NCBI RefSeq assembly: GCF_024346055.1
Contig: NZ_JAGQCH010000011.1
Span: 38,039-102,038, forward strand
Origin: Cyanobium sp. Cruz CV13-4-11
Lineage (GTDB): Bacteria > Cyanobacteriota > Cyanobacteriia > PCC-6307 > Cyanobiaceae
Length of the DNA: 64,000 nt
Direction of reading: 5' to 3'
Part shown: positions 17,935 to 28,831 of the stretch, piece after piece
Layout: every line of letters starts with the position of its first letter
Numbering within the stretch: the first letter of the stretch is position 1
Position numbers and translations under genes: made by a program
The notes under the pieces: generated by a model
Seen by the model: the letters and a program-made list of their open reading frames with translations, nothing else
Database searches by the model: none
What the model was told of the DNA's origin: nothing

Positions 17935-19026
17935 CTAGTCGCCCCCCTGAACGGCCAGGAGCTTGCGCTGCTGCTTCCAGCGCAGCACCTGCCAGACCAG
18001 GAACACCATCAGCAGGGGCAGCACCGCCACCAACACCACGAACCGGAAGGTGTTGTCGACGATCTCACCGCCGGCGGTGGCCGCCAGGACCTGCTCCACC
18101 AGATAGAGCCCGTAAAGACCCAGCAGCAGCCAGCCCTCGAGGCGGCTGATCGTCCCGTTGCTCCAGAAGATCGGCAGGCAGGCCAGGGTGGTGGCCACCA
18201 TGATCGGCAGGTCGCGGCTCACCATCACCGGGTCCACCGCCAGACCCTTGCCGCCGGAGAGCACGGCGCAGAGCCCCAGGATCACGATCTGGTTGAGCAG
18301 GTTGCTGCCCACCACGTTGCCGATGGCCAGGTCGGCTTTGCCCCGGTAGGCGGCCACCACGGAGGTGACCAGTTCCGGCATCGAGGTGCCGGCCGCCACG
18401 ATCGTCAGGCCGATCACCGTCTGGCTCACCCCCAGGGCCACGGCCGCGGTGGTGGCCCCCTTCACCAGCAGCTGGGAGCCGAGCACCAGCAAGACCAGGC
18501 CGGCGGCCAGCTTCAGGCCGGCCACCAGCGGGGTGGCCCGCTCCGCTTCGTTGTCCTCGTCGTCCTCGGAATCCTCCGAGGCGGTGCGGATCTCCCAGAC
18601 GAGATTGGCCACCGTCGCGAACAGCAGCGCCACCCCCGCCTGCCAGGTGAGCCGGCCCCCCGAGGCCATGCCCCAGACGGCCATCGAGATCCCCAGCAGC
18701 AGGGGCACGTCCCGCCGCACCAGACGGCTCCTGACGCGCAGGGGAACGATGGCCGCGCTGGCGCCCAGCACCACCAGGATGTTGAAGATGTTGCTGCCCA
18801 CCACATTGCTGACGGCCAGGTCGGCATCGCCATTGAATGTGGACAGCACGCTCACGAACAGTTCCGGGGTGCTGGTGCCCAGGGACACCACCGTCAGGCC
18901 GATCACCAGCTGGGGAATGCCCAGAAGCAGGGACAGGGCGACGGAACCGGCCACGAACAGTTCCCCACCGCCGAACAGCACCAGGATGCCGAGGAGGATC
19001 TCAACGGAACTCGGCAGCGTGGGCAT
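17935..19026 (-). CDS. Calcium/sodium:cation antiporter (CaCA family, YrbG-like)
   Basis: This is a membrane exchanger of 363 residues with the two inverted alpha-repeats of the Na+/Ca2+ exchanger superfamily. The first carries VIGLTVVSLGTSTPELFVSV and VVGSNIFNILVVLG; the second carries VIGLTIVAAGTSMPELVTSV and VVGSNLLNQIVILG. An acidic cytoplasmic loop (EDSEDDEDNEAE) near residue 175 joins the two halves and may sense cations. It probably exports Ca2+ using Na+ or H+. ATG 19026 starts just before the first helix; ATG 19053 would add nine residues. It is divergent from the radical SAM gene. Confidence 0.92.
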   Translation of the reverse strand: MPTLPSSVEILLGILVLFGGGELFVAGSVALSLLLGIPQLVIGLTVVSLGTSTPELFVSVLSTFNGDADLAVSNVVGSNIFNILVVLGASAAIVPLRVRSRLVRRDVPLLLGISMAVWGMASGGRLTWQAGVALLFATVANLVWEIRTASEDSEDDEDNEAERATPLVAGLKLAAGLVLLVLGSQLLVKGATTAAVALGVSQTVIGLTIVAAGTSMPELVTSVVAAYRGKADLAIGNVVGSNLLNQIVILGLCAVLSGGKGLAVDPVMVSRDLPIMVATTLACLPIFWSNGTISRLEGWLLLGLYGLYLVEQVLAATAGGEIVDNTFRFVVLVAVLPLLMVFLVWQVLRWKQQRKLLAVQGGD

Positions 19027-19173
19027 GACGGCTGTCGTAAAGGGCCCGAGCATAGGGAGACGCCACCGCGTCGGCTGGAGTGACACGCTGGAACTCCCAG
19101 TGCCGCCGCCCCCCTGAACCAGGAAACCCTGCTGTTTGAGCCGGCCCAGCCTGTCGCCGATGCCCTGCGCACC

Positions 19174-20787
19174 GTGCTGGCCTTCCCGAGCAGCTATTCG
19201 GTGGGGATCACCAGCCTGGGGTATCAGGTGGTGTGGGCCAGCCTGGCGCGTCGCAGCGACCTGGACGTGCGCCGGCTGTTCACCGATCAGGGGGATCCGC
19301 CGCACCGCCACTGCGACCTGTTCGGCCTGTCGCTCAGCTGGGAGCTGGACGGACCGGTGCTGCTCGACCTGCTCGAGCGCCAGGGCATCCCCCTCTGGAG
19401 CCACCAGCGGGGGGAGGACGACCCGATCGTGTTCGGCGGCGGCCCGGTGCTCACCGCCAACCCCGAACCCCTGGCCCCCTTCTTCGACGTGGTGCTGCTC
19501 GGCGACGGCGAGCTGCTGCTGCCGGCCTTCATCGACGCGCTCCTGGCCGGCCGCGCCCTGCCCCGCCCCGAACGCCTGCGGCAACTGGCCCGGGTTCCCG
19601 GGGTCTACGTGCCGGCGCTCTACGCCCCCCGCTACGACGCCGATGGCGCCCTGCTGGCGGTGGAGCCCACTGCCGCCGACCTGCCGGCCACCATCGCCAA
19701 GCAGACCTGGCGCGGCAACACCCTGAGCCATTCCACGGTGATCACGCCGGAGGCGGCCTGGCCCTCGATCCACATGGTGGAGGTGGCCCGCAGCTGCCCG
19801 GAGCTCTGCCGCTTCTGTCTGGCCAGCTATCTCACCTTGCCCTTTCGCACCGCCTCCCTCGACGACGGCCTGATCCCGGCGGTGGAAACGGGGCTGGCGG
19901 TGACCCAGCGGCTCGGCCTGCTGGGGGCTTCGGTGACCCAGCACCCCCAGTTCGGCGACCTGCTCACCTGGCTCGATCAGGACCGTTTCGAGGGCACCCG
20001 GGTCAGCGTCAGCTCGGTGCGTGCCGCCACCGTGACCCCCCAGCTGGGGCGGATCCTCGCCCGGCGGGGCAGCAAGTCACTCACGATCGCCATCGAAAGC
20101 GGCAGCGAACGCATGCGCCGGGTGGTCAACAAGAAACTGAGCGGCGAGGAGATCTTCGCCGCCGCCCGCTACGCCAGGGAGGGGGGCCTCAGCGGCCTGA
20201 AGCTCTATGGCATGGCCGGGCTGCCCAGCGAGGAGGACGCCGACATCGAAGCCACCGCCGACCTGCTGCTGGCCCTGAAGAAGGCCACCCCGGGGCTGCG
20301 GCTCAGCCTCGGGGTGAGCAGCTTCGTGCCCAAGGCCCACACCCCCTTCCAGTGGCAGGGGGTGCGCCCGGAGGCCCAGAAGCGTCTGCAGCGGCTGGCG
20401 CGGCGCCTGCAGCCGAAGGGCATCGAGCTGCGACCGGAGAGCTATGGCTGGAGCGTCATCCAGGCCCTGCTCTCCCGCAGCGACCGCCGCCTGGCGCCGG
20501 TGATCGCCGCGGCGCGGGGCCAGCACGACAGCCAGGGCGGCTGGAAGACGGCCTACCGGGCGGCCCGGGCCGGGGAGGTGGCCGCCCCCGCGGATCTGCC
20601 GTTCCCTCTGCCGCTGCCGCCCCCCTGGGAGGAGGTGGTCCACGCCACCTGGGCTGAGGAGAGGGTGCTGCCCTGGACCCATCTGGAGGGGCCCCTACCG
20701 CCGGCCACCCTGCTCAGGCACCGGCAGGAGGCGCTGGCTGGCGATAGCAGCGCAGACCCGCCAGCAGCACCCAGCCCGCCACATTGA
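19174..20787 (+). CDS. B12-binding-like radical SAM protein
   Basis: The protein combines an N-terminal Rossmann-like domain (FPSSYSVGITSLGYQVVWAS, VFGGGPVLTANPEPLAPFFD, LLGDGE) with a radical SAM core. The cluster cysteines are C208-x3-C212-x2-C215 (SCPELCRFC), followed by the family motif IESGSERMRRVVNKKLSGEE. Its reaction is unknown; relatives are annotated only as radical SAM enzymes. The annotated GTG 19174 looks too short. The frame is open back to 19084, and family-like residues (LNQETLLFEPAQPVADALRT) precede it, yet no ATG, GTG or TTG is available; CTG 19114 is a candidate. The last 74 bases overlap the convergent polymerase-like gene. Confidence 0.85.
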   Translation: MLAFPSSYSVGITSLGYQVVWASLARRSDLDVRRLFTDQGDPPHRHCDLFGLSLSWELDGPVLLDLLERQGIPLWSHQRGEDDPIVFGGGPVLTANPEPLAPFFDVVLLGDGELLLPAFIDALLAGRALPRPERLRQLARVPGVYVPALYAPRYDADGALLAVEPTAADLPATIAKQTWRGNTLSHSTVITPEAAWPSIHMVEVARSCPELCRFCLASYLTLPFRTASLDDGLIPAVETGLAVTQRLGLLGASVTQHPQFGDLLTWLDQDRFEGTRVSVSSVRAATVTPQLGRILARRGSKSLTIAIESGSERMRRVVNKKLSGEEIFAAARYAREGGLSGLKLYGMAGLPSEEDADIEATADLLLALKKATPGLRLSLGVSSFVPKAHTPFQWQGVRPEAQKRLQRLARRLQPKGIELRPESYGWSVIQALLSRSDRRLAPVIAAARGQHDSQGGWKTAYRAARAGEVAAPADLPFPLPLPPPWEEVVHATWAEERVLPWTHLEGPLPPATLLRHRQEALAGDSSADPPAAPSPPH

Positions 20788-22051
20788 CCCGGCTGTCGTA
20801 GAGGGGGATGTCGGTGGCGTGCAGGGCCACCAGCACCAGGGTCGCCGCCCACCAGGCCCGATCGAACAGGCTGCCGCCGGCCATGCCCAGCCAGCCGGCC
20901 CGGCCCAGCAACCACAGCACCAGCCCCACCACAAGCACCGCGACCGGCACCCCGTGGCTCAAGGCCAGATCGATCGGCAGGTTGTGGGGATGGCCGTGCC
21001 AGAAGCCGGTGCGCATCGGGTAGATGATGCTGAAGGCGGCCGCCCCCCAGCCCAGCCAGGGCCGTTCGGCGATCAGCCCCACGGCCACCTGCCACTGGGC
21101 CAGGCGGGTGATCGCCAGCGGACGCTGGCCGCCGGAGTCCAGGTCGATCAGCCGGCCCCAGATCGCCTCGGGCACCAACTGGCGGGCCAGCTCCTGCGGG
21201 GTGGCCGGCACCCAGGGCAGGGTGGCCAGGCCGATCACCGCCAGCACCACCAGCAGCACCGGCAGCAGCCACACCCAGCTGAGCGGCCCCGCCACCAGGG
21301 GCACCGCCAGCAGCAGGGCCCCCCAGGCATTGCGGGAATCAGTGAGGAACACCGCCGCCACCAAGCTGGCGGCGATCACCAGCACCACACCCCGGCGCCG
21401 CCAGCCCCGGCGGGCTTCGAGCAGGGCCGCCAGGGTGAAGGGCCAGGCCAGGACCATCCAGGCCCCGGCGATGTTGGCGTAATCGAACAGGCCCGCCAGC
21501 CGCTGCGGCGGATTGCCGCCGGCCTTGATGTGCCAGATGATCAGGCCCCCCAGCGCCTGGAACGGTCCGCTCCAGCCCCACCAGAGCTGGCCCAGGCCGG
21601 TGAGGATCACCGGCACCGTGCCAGCGACCAGGGCCAGGGCCACCCGGCGGCGGGCGGCGGGGGTACCGAGATACACCTGGAAGCCCCAGAAGCCCCAGAA
21701 GAAGGGCAGCCAGTTGCCCATCCCCAGCCAGGCCAGCCCATTGCTCGCGGCCCGGAAGCAGCCCAGCACCATCAGCAGCGCCGCCACCAGAAGCACAGCA
21801 TTGACCCGGTCGTCCAGGACCGGGCGGCGGCCGCGGCTGCCCAGGATCAGGGCCAGCAGCAGGGCCAGGCCACCCAGAAAGGCACTGCTGGCCAGCAGGA
21901 ACATCCCCAGCTGGAAACAGCGCCAGCCCAACGGTGTGGCGGTGGCCGGCCGATGGGCCAGCAGGCGGTCGTCGAGGGCGGAAAAACGGATCACCGGGGC
22001 GGCGGCGGCAACGGGGGACCGACGGCGGGTCCCGGGGGAAGGCTCAATCAA
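20714..22051 (-). CDS. O-antigen ligase/polymerase-like (Wzy/WaaL family) membrane protein
   Basis: This polytopic protein of 445 residues has about 11 hydrophobic segments. It carries family features: LAGLFDYANIAGAWMVLAWP, TDSRNAWGALLLAVP, and the large periplasmic loop ending WLGWGAAAFSIIYP then HGHPHNLPIDLALSHG. The last stretch matches the H-x-H-N-x3-D pattern common in O-antigen ligases and polymerases. It may join or polymerise surface sugars. The TTG start at 22051 overlaps the end of purU by eight bases, suggesting co-translation from purU. The 3' end overlaps the radical SAM gene on the other strand. Confidence 0.83.
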   Translation of the reverse strand: MIEPSPGTRRRSPVAAAAPVIRFSALDDRLLAHRPATATPLGWRCFQLGMFLLASSAFLGGLALLLALILGSRGRRPVLDDRVNAVLLVAALLMVLGCFRAASNGLAWLGMGNWLPFFWGFWGFQVYLGTPAARRRVALALVAGTVPVILTGLGQLWWGWSGPFQALGGLIIWHIKAGGNPPQRLAGLFDYANIAGAWMVLAWPFTLAALLEARRGWRRRGVVLVIAASLVAAVFLTDSRNAWGALLLAVPLVAGPLSWVWLLPVLLVVLAVIGLATLPWVPATPQELARQLVPEAIWGRLIDLDSGGQRPLAITRLAQWQVAVGLIAERPWLGWGAAAFSIIYPMRTGFWHGHPHNLPIDLALSHGVPVAVLVVGLVLWLLGRAGWLGMAGGSLFDRAWWAATLVLVALHATDIPLYDSRVNVAGWVLLAGLRCYRQPAPPAGA

Positions 22052-22898
22052 ACACAGCGGTTCGGCCGCGGTAGACCATCACCTGTCGCCGCAGAAACAG
22101 GCGCACCGCCCGGGCCAGGGCCAGCCGTTCGGTGTCGCGGCCCTTGCGGATCAGGTCCTCCACCTCGTCCCGGTGGCCCACGTGCATGGTGGCCTGCTCG
22201 ATGATCGGGCCCCCGTCCAACTCCTCGGTGACGAAGTGGGCCGTGGCGCCGATCAGCTTGACGCCGCGCTCCCAGGCGCGGTGGTACGGCTGGGCCCCCT
22301 GGAAGGCGGGCAGGAAGGAGTGGTGGATGTTGATCACCTGGGAGAAGCGGGCCAGGAACGCCGGGCTGAGCACCTGCATGTACTTGGCCAGCACCACCAG
22401 CTCGATCCCTTCCTCCTCAAGCAGGGCCAGCTGGGCCTGCTCCACCTCCGAGCGGGAGGCCGCCGTGATCGGCAGGTGCACGAAACGGGCACCGAAATCA
22501 GCCGCGAGCGCCGCCAGATCCGGGTGGTTGGAGACCACCAGGGGCACCAGCATCGGCAGTTCCCCGGAGCGGGTGCGCCAGAGAAGGTCCACCAGGCAGT
22601 GGTCCTGACGGCTGGCAAAGATCGCCACCCGGGGCAGGGCATCGGAGACATGCACCTGGCCCTCACCGCCGAGGCGCCCCGCCAGGGCCGCCACCGCCGG
22701 CACGATCGCCTCGCGGGGCAGGCCAAAGCCCTCCAGGGCCCATTCGATCCGGCTCAGGAACAGCCCCGCCCCCGCATCGGTGTGGTGATCGGCGTGGAGG
22801 ATGTTGCCGCCGTTGGCGGCCACCCAGCCCGAGAGTTCGCTCACCAGCCCTGGCCGATCGGGACAGATCAGCTGCAGGATCGCCGTGGGGGACCGCAT
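22044..22898 (-). CDS. purU: Formyltetrahydrofolate deformylase
   Basis: The enzyme hydrolyses 10-formyl-THF to THF and formate. The 284-residue product has an N-terminal ACT domain (ILQLICPDRPGLVSELSGWV) and a C-terminal formyltransferase-fold domain. Active-site motifs are VVLAKYMQVLSPAFL, VINIHHSFLPAFQGAQPYH, and TEELDGGPIIEQ with the catalytic Asp. In E. coli this formate feeds PurT, which is also encoded in this window at 32970-34175. The stop overlaps the start of the O-antigen-ligase-like gene. It is divergent from psbQ with a 93-bp spacer. Confidence 0.95.
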   Translation of the reverse strand: MRSPTAILQLICPDRPGLVSELSGWVAANGGNILHADHHTDAGAGLFLSRIEWALEGFGLPREAIVPAVAALAGRLGGEGQVHVSDALPRVAIFASRQDHCLVDLLWRTRSGELPMLVPLVVSNHPDLAALAADFGARFVHLPITAASRSEVEQAQLALLEEEGIELVVLAKYMQVLSPAFLARFSQVINIHHSFLPAFQGAQPYHRAWERGVKLIGATAHFVTEELDGGPIIEQATMHVGHRDEVEDLIRKGRDTERLALARAVRLFLRRQVMVYRGRTAVFD

Positions 22899-22991
22899 CG
22901 ATGATTCCGGAACGGAGCGAGGTCGGAACCGTCATGGTGGCGCAGGCGGGCCGGTAAAGTCACGGCACCAGCCACGTCACAGCACCGTCCC

Positions 22992-23591
22992 ATGGCCGTC
23001 GCGTCGATCCCCGCCCCCATCGCCCTGATGGCTGGCCTGCGCCGCCTCGCCCTGCTCGCCGTGGCCCTGCTGCTCAGCGTGTCGCTGGTGGCCTGCTCGG
23101 GCGACCAGACCCGCAAGCCCCCGACGATCAGCCCCGCCGACATGACCCTGATCGCCCGTCAGGCCGAAGGGTTCCTGGCCTCGAAGGAGCGCCTGCCCGA
23201 ACTGGCCGATCTGGTCAACGACCGCAACTGGGTCTTCACCCGCAACCTGATCCACGGTCCGATGCAGGATCTGGGTCGCCAGATGCTCTACATCAGCCAG
23301 CGCCTGCTGCCGGCCGACCGGGCCGAGGCCGGCAAGCGGGCCACCAAACTGAAGACCTCTCTCGCCAAGCTGGATGAGGCCGCCCGGCTCCAGGACGGCG
23401 AGAACCTCCGCAAGGACTACATCAAGGTGGCCACCGGCTTCAGCGCCTACGCCGAGGTGATCCCGGCCGAGGCCGTTGCCATGGCGAAAGCCTTCGCCGC
23501 CGAAGACAAACTGTCCAACGCCGTGCCCCCGGCCCCCTCGCCGACCACCCCTGCTCCCCAGCCGGTCTCGGTGAGCAACGCCGACGCCTGA
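22992..23591 (+). CDS. psbQ: Photosystem II lipoprotein PsbQ (CyanoQ)
   Basis: This lumenal lipoprotein stabilises the oxygen-evolving side of photosystem II. The 199-residue precursor has a hydrophobic leader (LALLAVALLLSVSLVAC) with the lipobox LVAC; Cys35 would be lipidated after cleavage. The mature part is a four-helix bundle with the family stretch NWVFTRNLIHGPMQDLGRQM and ends in a Pro-rich tail (VPPAPSPTTPAPQPVS). ATG 22992 is used, but Met13 (MAGLRRLALL) would give a more typical leader. This gene is a direct marker of a cyanobacterium. Confidence 0.9.
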   Translation: MAVASIPAPIALMAGLRRLALLAVALLLSVSLVACSGDQTRKPPTISPADMTLIARQAEGFLASKERLPELADLVNDRNWVFTRNLIHGPMQDLGRQMLYISQRLLPADRAEAGKRATKLKTSLAKLDEAARLQDGENLRKDYIKVATGFSAYAEVIPAEAVAMAKAFAAEDKLSNAVPPAPSPTTPAPQPVSVSNADA

Positions 23592-23643
23592 AGCCAGCCC
23601 ACCGCAAGGGCCGCCAACCGGCGCCGCCCCCAGCACGGTCATC

Positions 23644-24744
23644 GTGGTGGGGGCTGGGATTGTGGGCCTGGCCTGCGCCTGGTGGCTCCAGTGCCGGGGC
23701 CACCAGGTGCTGCTGCTGGATCCGGCCCTGGCCGGGGATCGACCGGGTGGCGACCCCGGGGGCGTGCAGCGCAGCGGCAGCCGGGCCGCCCTCGGCGTGC
23801 TGATGGCCGACAGCTTCCATCGCGACCGGGGCCGGGCCTGGGAGCTGCGACAGCGCAGCCTGGAGCTCTGGAGCCAGTGGCGCCGCGAGCTGGCGCAACG
23901 GGGACATCCGATCCCCTATCGGGCCGGGGTGCTGCTGCTGGCCGCCGATGGCGACGAGCAGGAACGACTGGCGGCGCTGGGAGCGCGCAAACGGGCCCTG
24001 GGCCTGCCCCTGGAACGGTGGGATCGACAACGGCTGGAGCCGCTCCAGCCCACCCTGCCCCAGCCCTGCCTGGAGGGGCTGCACTGCGGCCGGGATGGCC
24101 AGCTCGATCCCGCCGCCGCCCTGGCCGCCCTGGCGGCGGACGGCCGGCAGCGGGGACTTGCGCTGCGGGGAGACGCGGCCGTGGCCCTCCAGCCCGAGCG
24201 GGGTGGCTGGCGGGTGGAGCTGGCCGGTGGCGGCGCGGAGCAGGCGGCCTGGGTGGTGCTGGCGGCAGGGACCGGCGCAGGCGACCTGCTGGGGGCGGTC
24301 ACCGGCGGCGACGGCAACCGCTGGGCGCTGGAGCCGGTGCTGGGCCAGGCCCTGGAGCTGGAACTGGCGGCCCCCCTGCCCACCAGCTGGCCGGGGACGG
24401 TGGTGTGGCGCGGCGTCAATCTGGTGCCCCGCCCGGACCTGGAGGGCGGCCGGAGACTGTGGCTGGGGGCGACCCTGGAACCCGGCGGCACGGCCGACCC
24501 CGACCAGCTCAGCCAGCTGCGCCAGCTGGGCGGTGCGGCACCGGAGTGGTTGCGGGGGGCCACGGTGGTGCGCCACTGGCAGGGCCTGCGGCCGAGACCG
24601 GTGGGCCGGCCGGCACCCCTGCTGGAGCAGCCGGCCGCGGGGCTGCTGCTGGCGGCCGGCCACTACCGCAACGGCCTGCTGCTGGCGCCGGCCAGCGCCG
24701 CCTGGGTGGCCGAGCGGATCGAGGCCGGCCCCCTCGGCGCCTGA
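23644..24744 (+). CDS. FAD-dependent oxidoreductase, DAO/glycine-oxidase-like
   Basis: The 366-residue protein is a D-amino-acid-oxidase-fold flavoenzyme. The FAD-binding motif VVGAGIVGLACAWWLQCRGH is at the extreme N-terminus, and the C-terminal GLLLAAGHYRNGLLLAPASA is the second FAD-contacting segment typical of ThiO/DAO proteins. The substrate is unknown. GTG 23644 removes part of the first beta strand; the upstream in-frame codons read APSTVIVVGAG but offer no ATG, GTG or TTG back to the stop at 23572-23574. The real start may be non-standard. It is followed by the dnaK terminator. Confidence 0.8.
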   Translation: MVGAGIVGLACAWWLQCRGHQVLLLDPALAGDRPGGDPGGVQRSGSRAALGVLMADSFHRDRGRAWELRQRSLELWSQWRRELAQRGHPIPYRAGVLLLAADGDEQERLAALGARKRALGLPLERWDRQRLEPLQPTLPQPCLEGLHCGRDGQLDPAAALAALAADGRQRGLALRGDAAVALQPERGGWRVELAGGGAEQAAWVVLAAGTGAGDLLGAVTGGDGNRWALEPVLGQALELELAAPLPTSWPGTVVWRGVNLVPRPDLEGGRRLWLGATLEPGGTADPDQLSQLRQLGGAAPEWLRGATVVRHWQGLRPRPVGRPAPLLEQPAAGLLLAAGHYRNGLLLAPASAAWVAERIEAGPLGA

Positions 24745-24762
24745 ACGCCGCAACGACCCATG

Positions 24763-24786
24763 AAAAAAGCCCCCCGAGGGGGGCTT
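24763..24786 (-). terminator. Rho-independent terminator of dnaK
   Basis: On the minus strand AAGCCCCCC and GGGGGGCTT form a nine-pair GC-rich stem around a two-base TC loop, continuing into a run of T (the AAAAAA at 24763-24768 on the plus strand). It lies 35 bases past the dnaK stop. Because the plus strand has A residues before the stem, it could also serve the convergent FAD oxidoreductase gene weakly. Confidence 0.85.
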
Positions 24787-24820
24787 GGTGCGGATGGATC
24801 CGGGCCGATCGGCCCAGAAC

Positions 24821-26725
<1,905 letters not shown>

Positions 26726-26901
26726 GGATGACCAACTCCTGGTGTGAATGAATTTCTGGCTTCCGCCATCTTCCGCACCAGGGGTTGACCCAGGCGAGGG
26801 GTGGTTCCCGAACCGGTGCCGTACCGGGACGGGGCCGGCGGCCTGTCGGAGCCTGGGATCCGGCGGATCTACGGTCGGGCGGCAGCTGCCCGCGCGAGCC
26901 C

Positions 26902-27816
26902 ATGGCGACCCCCCCGACAGCACCGGTGATCGGTGGCGGCACCGCCCTGGTGGGGGTGCTGGGGGATCCGGTGCGCCATTCCCTCTCGCCGGCGATGCAC
27001 AACGCGGCGATCGCCGAGCTGGGCCTCGACTGGGCCTACCTGGCCCTGCCGGTGGCGGCGGCGGACCTGGCCGTGGTGCTGCGGGCCCTGGCGGCGATCG
27101 ACTGCCGCGGCCTCAACGTCACCCTGCCCCACAAGCAGGCCGCGGCCGCCCTGGCGCAGGAGCTGACGCCGCTGGCGCGGCGGCTGGGGGCCGTGAACAC
27201 CCTGGTGCGACGCGAGGGCGGCGGCTGGCTCGGCACCAACACCGATGTGGGGGGGTTTCTGGCACCGCTGCGGCCCCTGGCCGCCCGTGAGGCACTGGTG
27301 CTGGGCTGCGGCGGCAGTGCCCGGGCGGTGGTGGCGGGCCTGGTGGACCTGGGCCTGGACCGCATCCAGGTGGCGGGCCGCGACGCCGCGCGCCTGGAGC
27401 CGTTCATCCGCTCCTGCGCCGACTGGGCCCCCGGCCTGGTGCCCCTGGTCTGGGGACCTGACGGCACCGGCCCAGCGGACCCCCTGGGCGCAGCCTTGGC
27501 GAGCGCCGATCTGGTCGTCAACACCACGCCGGTGGGCATGGCCTCCTCGGGCGATCCCGCCGCCGCGGAACGCTCGCCCCTGCGCCCCGACCAGATCGCG
27601 GCCCTGTCACCGGCGACCACCGTCTACGACCTCATCTACACCCCCAGACCCACAGCCCTGTTGCGCCTGGCCCGCCAGCAGGGCTGCCGCACCATCGACG
27701 GCCTCGAGATGCTGGTGCAGCAGGGGGCCGCCTCCCTGAGGCTCTGGAGCGGGCTGCAGGAGATGCCGGTCATCGCCATGCGGACCGCCGCCATGGCCCG
27801 GCTGGAGGGCCCCTAG
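26902..27816 (+). CDS. aroE: Shikimate dehydrogenase
   Basis: The enzyme reduces 3-dehydroshikimate to shikimate with NADPH. The 304-residue product begins [20 protein letters not shown] and then shows the substrate-binding [16 protein letters not shown], the catalytic lysine in [22 protein letters not shown], the nucleotide-binding [14 protein letters not shown], and TTPVGMAS. The C-terminal [18 protein letters not shown] is typical. It may share transcription with the Tic20-like gene 36 bases downstream. ATG 26902 is chosen over an unsupported upstream extension. Confidence 0.95.
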   Translation: MATPPTAPVIGGGTALVGVLGDPVRHSLSPAMHNAAIAELGLDWAYLALPVAAADLAVVLRALAAIDCRGLNVTLPHKQAAAALAQELTPLARRLGAVNTLVRREGGGWLGTNTDVGGFLAPLRPLAAREALVLGCGGSARAVVAGLVDLGLDRIQVAGRDAARLEPFIRSCADWAPGLVPLVWGPDGTGPADPLGAALASADLVVNTTPVGMASSGDPAAAERSPLRPDQIAALSPATTVYDLIYTPRPTALLRLARQQGCRTIDGLEMLVQQGAASLRLWSGLQEMPVIAMRTAAMARLEGP

Positions 27817-27852
27817 CCTGCGATCACTGTCCTGCCTTTGCCCAGAGCCCCC

Positions 27853-28320
27853 ATGGAAGGTCCTCCGATCTGGCAGCGGCTGCTAGGAGCCCTGGCCTAC
27901 CTGCTGCCCCTGAGCGACGCCCTGCGCTTCGGCCAGGCCCTGTTCGACATGTTCCCGCTGCTGCAGTGGGTGGCCGTGCCGGCCCTGCCGCTGGTGGTTC
28001 TGGAGCAGGCCATTCCCTTCGGCGGCCTGGTGCTGTTCCTGCTGCTGTTCCTGCTGGTGGTGCGCAACCCCAAGGTGCCCTACCCGATCCGCTTCAACGT
28101 GCTCCAGGCGATCCTGATCGACATCGTGCTGGTGCTGCTCACCCTCGCCTTCGACACGGTGCTGGCTCCCCTCGGCGCCGGCTTCGCCATCCGCACCCTC
28201 TCCAACACGATCTTCCTCGGCACCCTGCTGCTGGTGCTGTTCTCGGTGGTCCAGAGCCTGCGGGGCAAGGAAGCCGACATCCCCACCGTGTCGGAAGCGG
28301 TGCGCATGCAGCTCTTCTGA
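27853..28320 (+). CDS. Tic20-like membrane protein
   Basis: This 155-residue membrane protein has four hydrophobic segments. It starts MEGPPIWQRLLGALAYLLPL and contains PYPIRFNVLQAILIDIVLVL, the signature region of the Tic20/Ycf60 family related to the chloroplast inner-envelope import channel. In cyanobacteria its role is not well established. It sits between aroE and rpsF on the same strand. A TTG five codons upstream is in frame but less likely. Confidence 0.85.
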   Translation: MEGPPIWQRLLGALAYLLPLSDALRFGQALFDMFPLLQWVAVPALPLVVLEQAIPFGGLVLFLLLFLLVVRNPKVPYPIRFNVLQAILIDIVLVLLTLAFDTVLAPLGAGFAIRTLSNTIFLGTLLLVLFSVVQSLRGKEADIPTVSEAVRMQLF

Positions 28321-28411
28321 ACGGCCCTTGCGAAGCGGCGGCGGTGCTGCGATAGGTTCATGGATCCGTCGCTGAGAGGCTCCGTGCCCCTCAGCCCCTC
28401 CCCAGGCGACC

Positions 28412-28774
28412 ATGACGCAGCCTTACTACGAGACCATGTACATCCTCCGGCCGGACATTCCGGAGGAGGAAGTCGAGACCCACGTCGCCAAGTACCGCGA
28501 CCTCGTGATCGAGGCCGGCGCCGAGGTGCTCGACACCCAGATGCGCGGCAAGCGCCGGCTGGCCTATCCGATCGCCAAGCATCGGGAAGGCATCTATGTG
28601 CAGCTGAACCACAGCGGCGATGGCCAGCAGGTGGCCGTGCTCGAGCGGGCCATGCGCCTCTCCGAAGACGTGATCCGCTACCTGACCGTCATCCAGGACG
28701 GCCCCATGCCTCCCCCCCGCAGCGTCCCCGGCGCCGCCGTCGAGGTGGCCCCCACCGAACCCGCGGCGGTCTGA
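28412..28774 (+). CDS. rpsF: 30S ribosomal protein S6
   Basis: This small-subunit protein binds the central domain of 16S rRNA, usually with S18. The 120-residue product begins [20 protein letters not shown] and has the S6 pattern [20 protein letters not shown] and [16 protein letters not shown]. The C-terminal 20 residues ([20 protein letters not shown]) are a flexible extension. No rpsR or ssb gene follows, unlike the classic rpsF operon. Confidence 0.96.
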   Translation: MTQPYYETMYILRPDIPEEEVETHVAKYRDLVIEAGAEVLDTQMRGKRRLAYPIAKHREGIYVQLNHSGDGQQVAVLERAMRLSEDVIRYLTVIQDGPMPPPRSVPGAAVEVAPTEPAAV

Positions 28775-28831
28775 TCCCGGTTGTTCATCCCTGAGCGCTG
28801 GGCCTACAGTCCGCTCAATGGGTGCTAGGCG

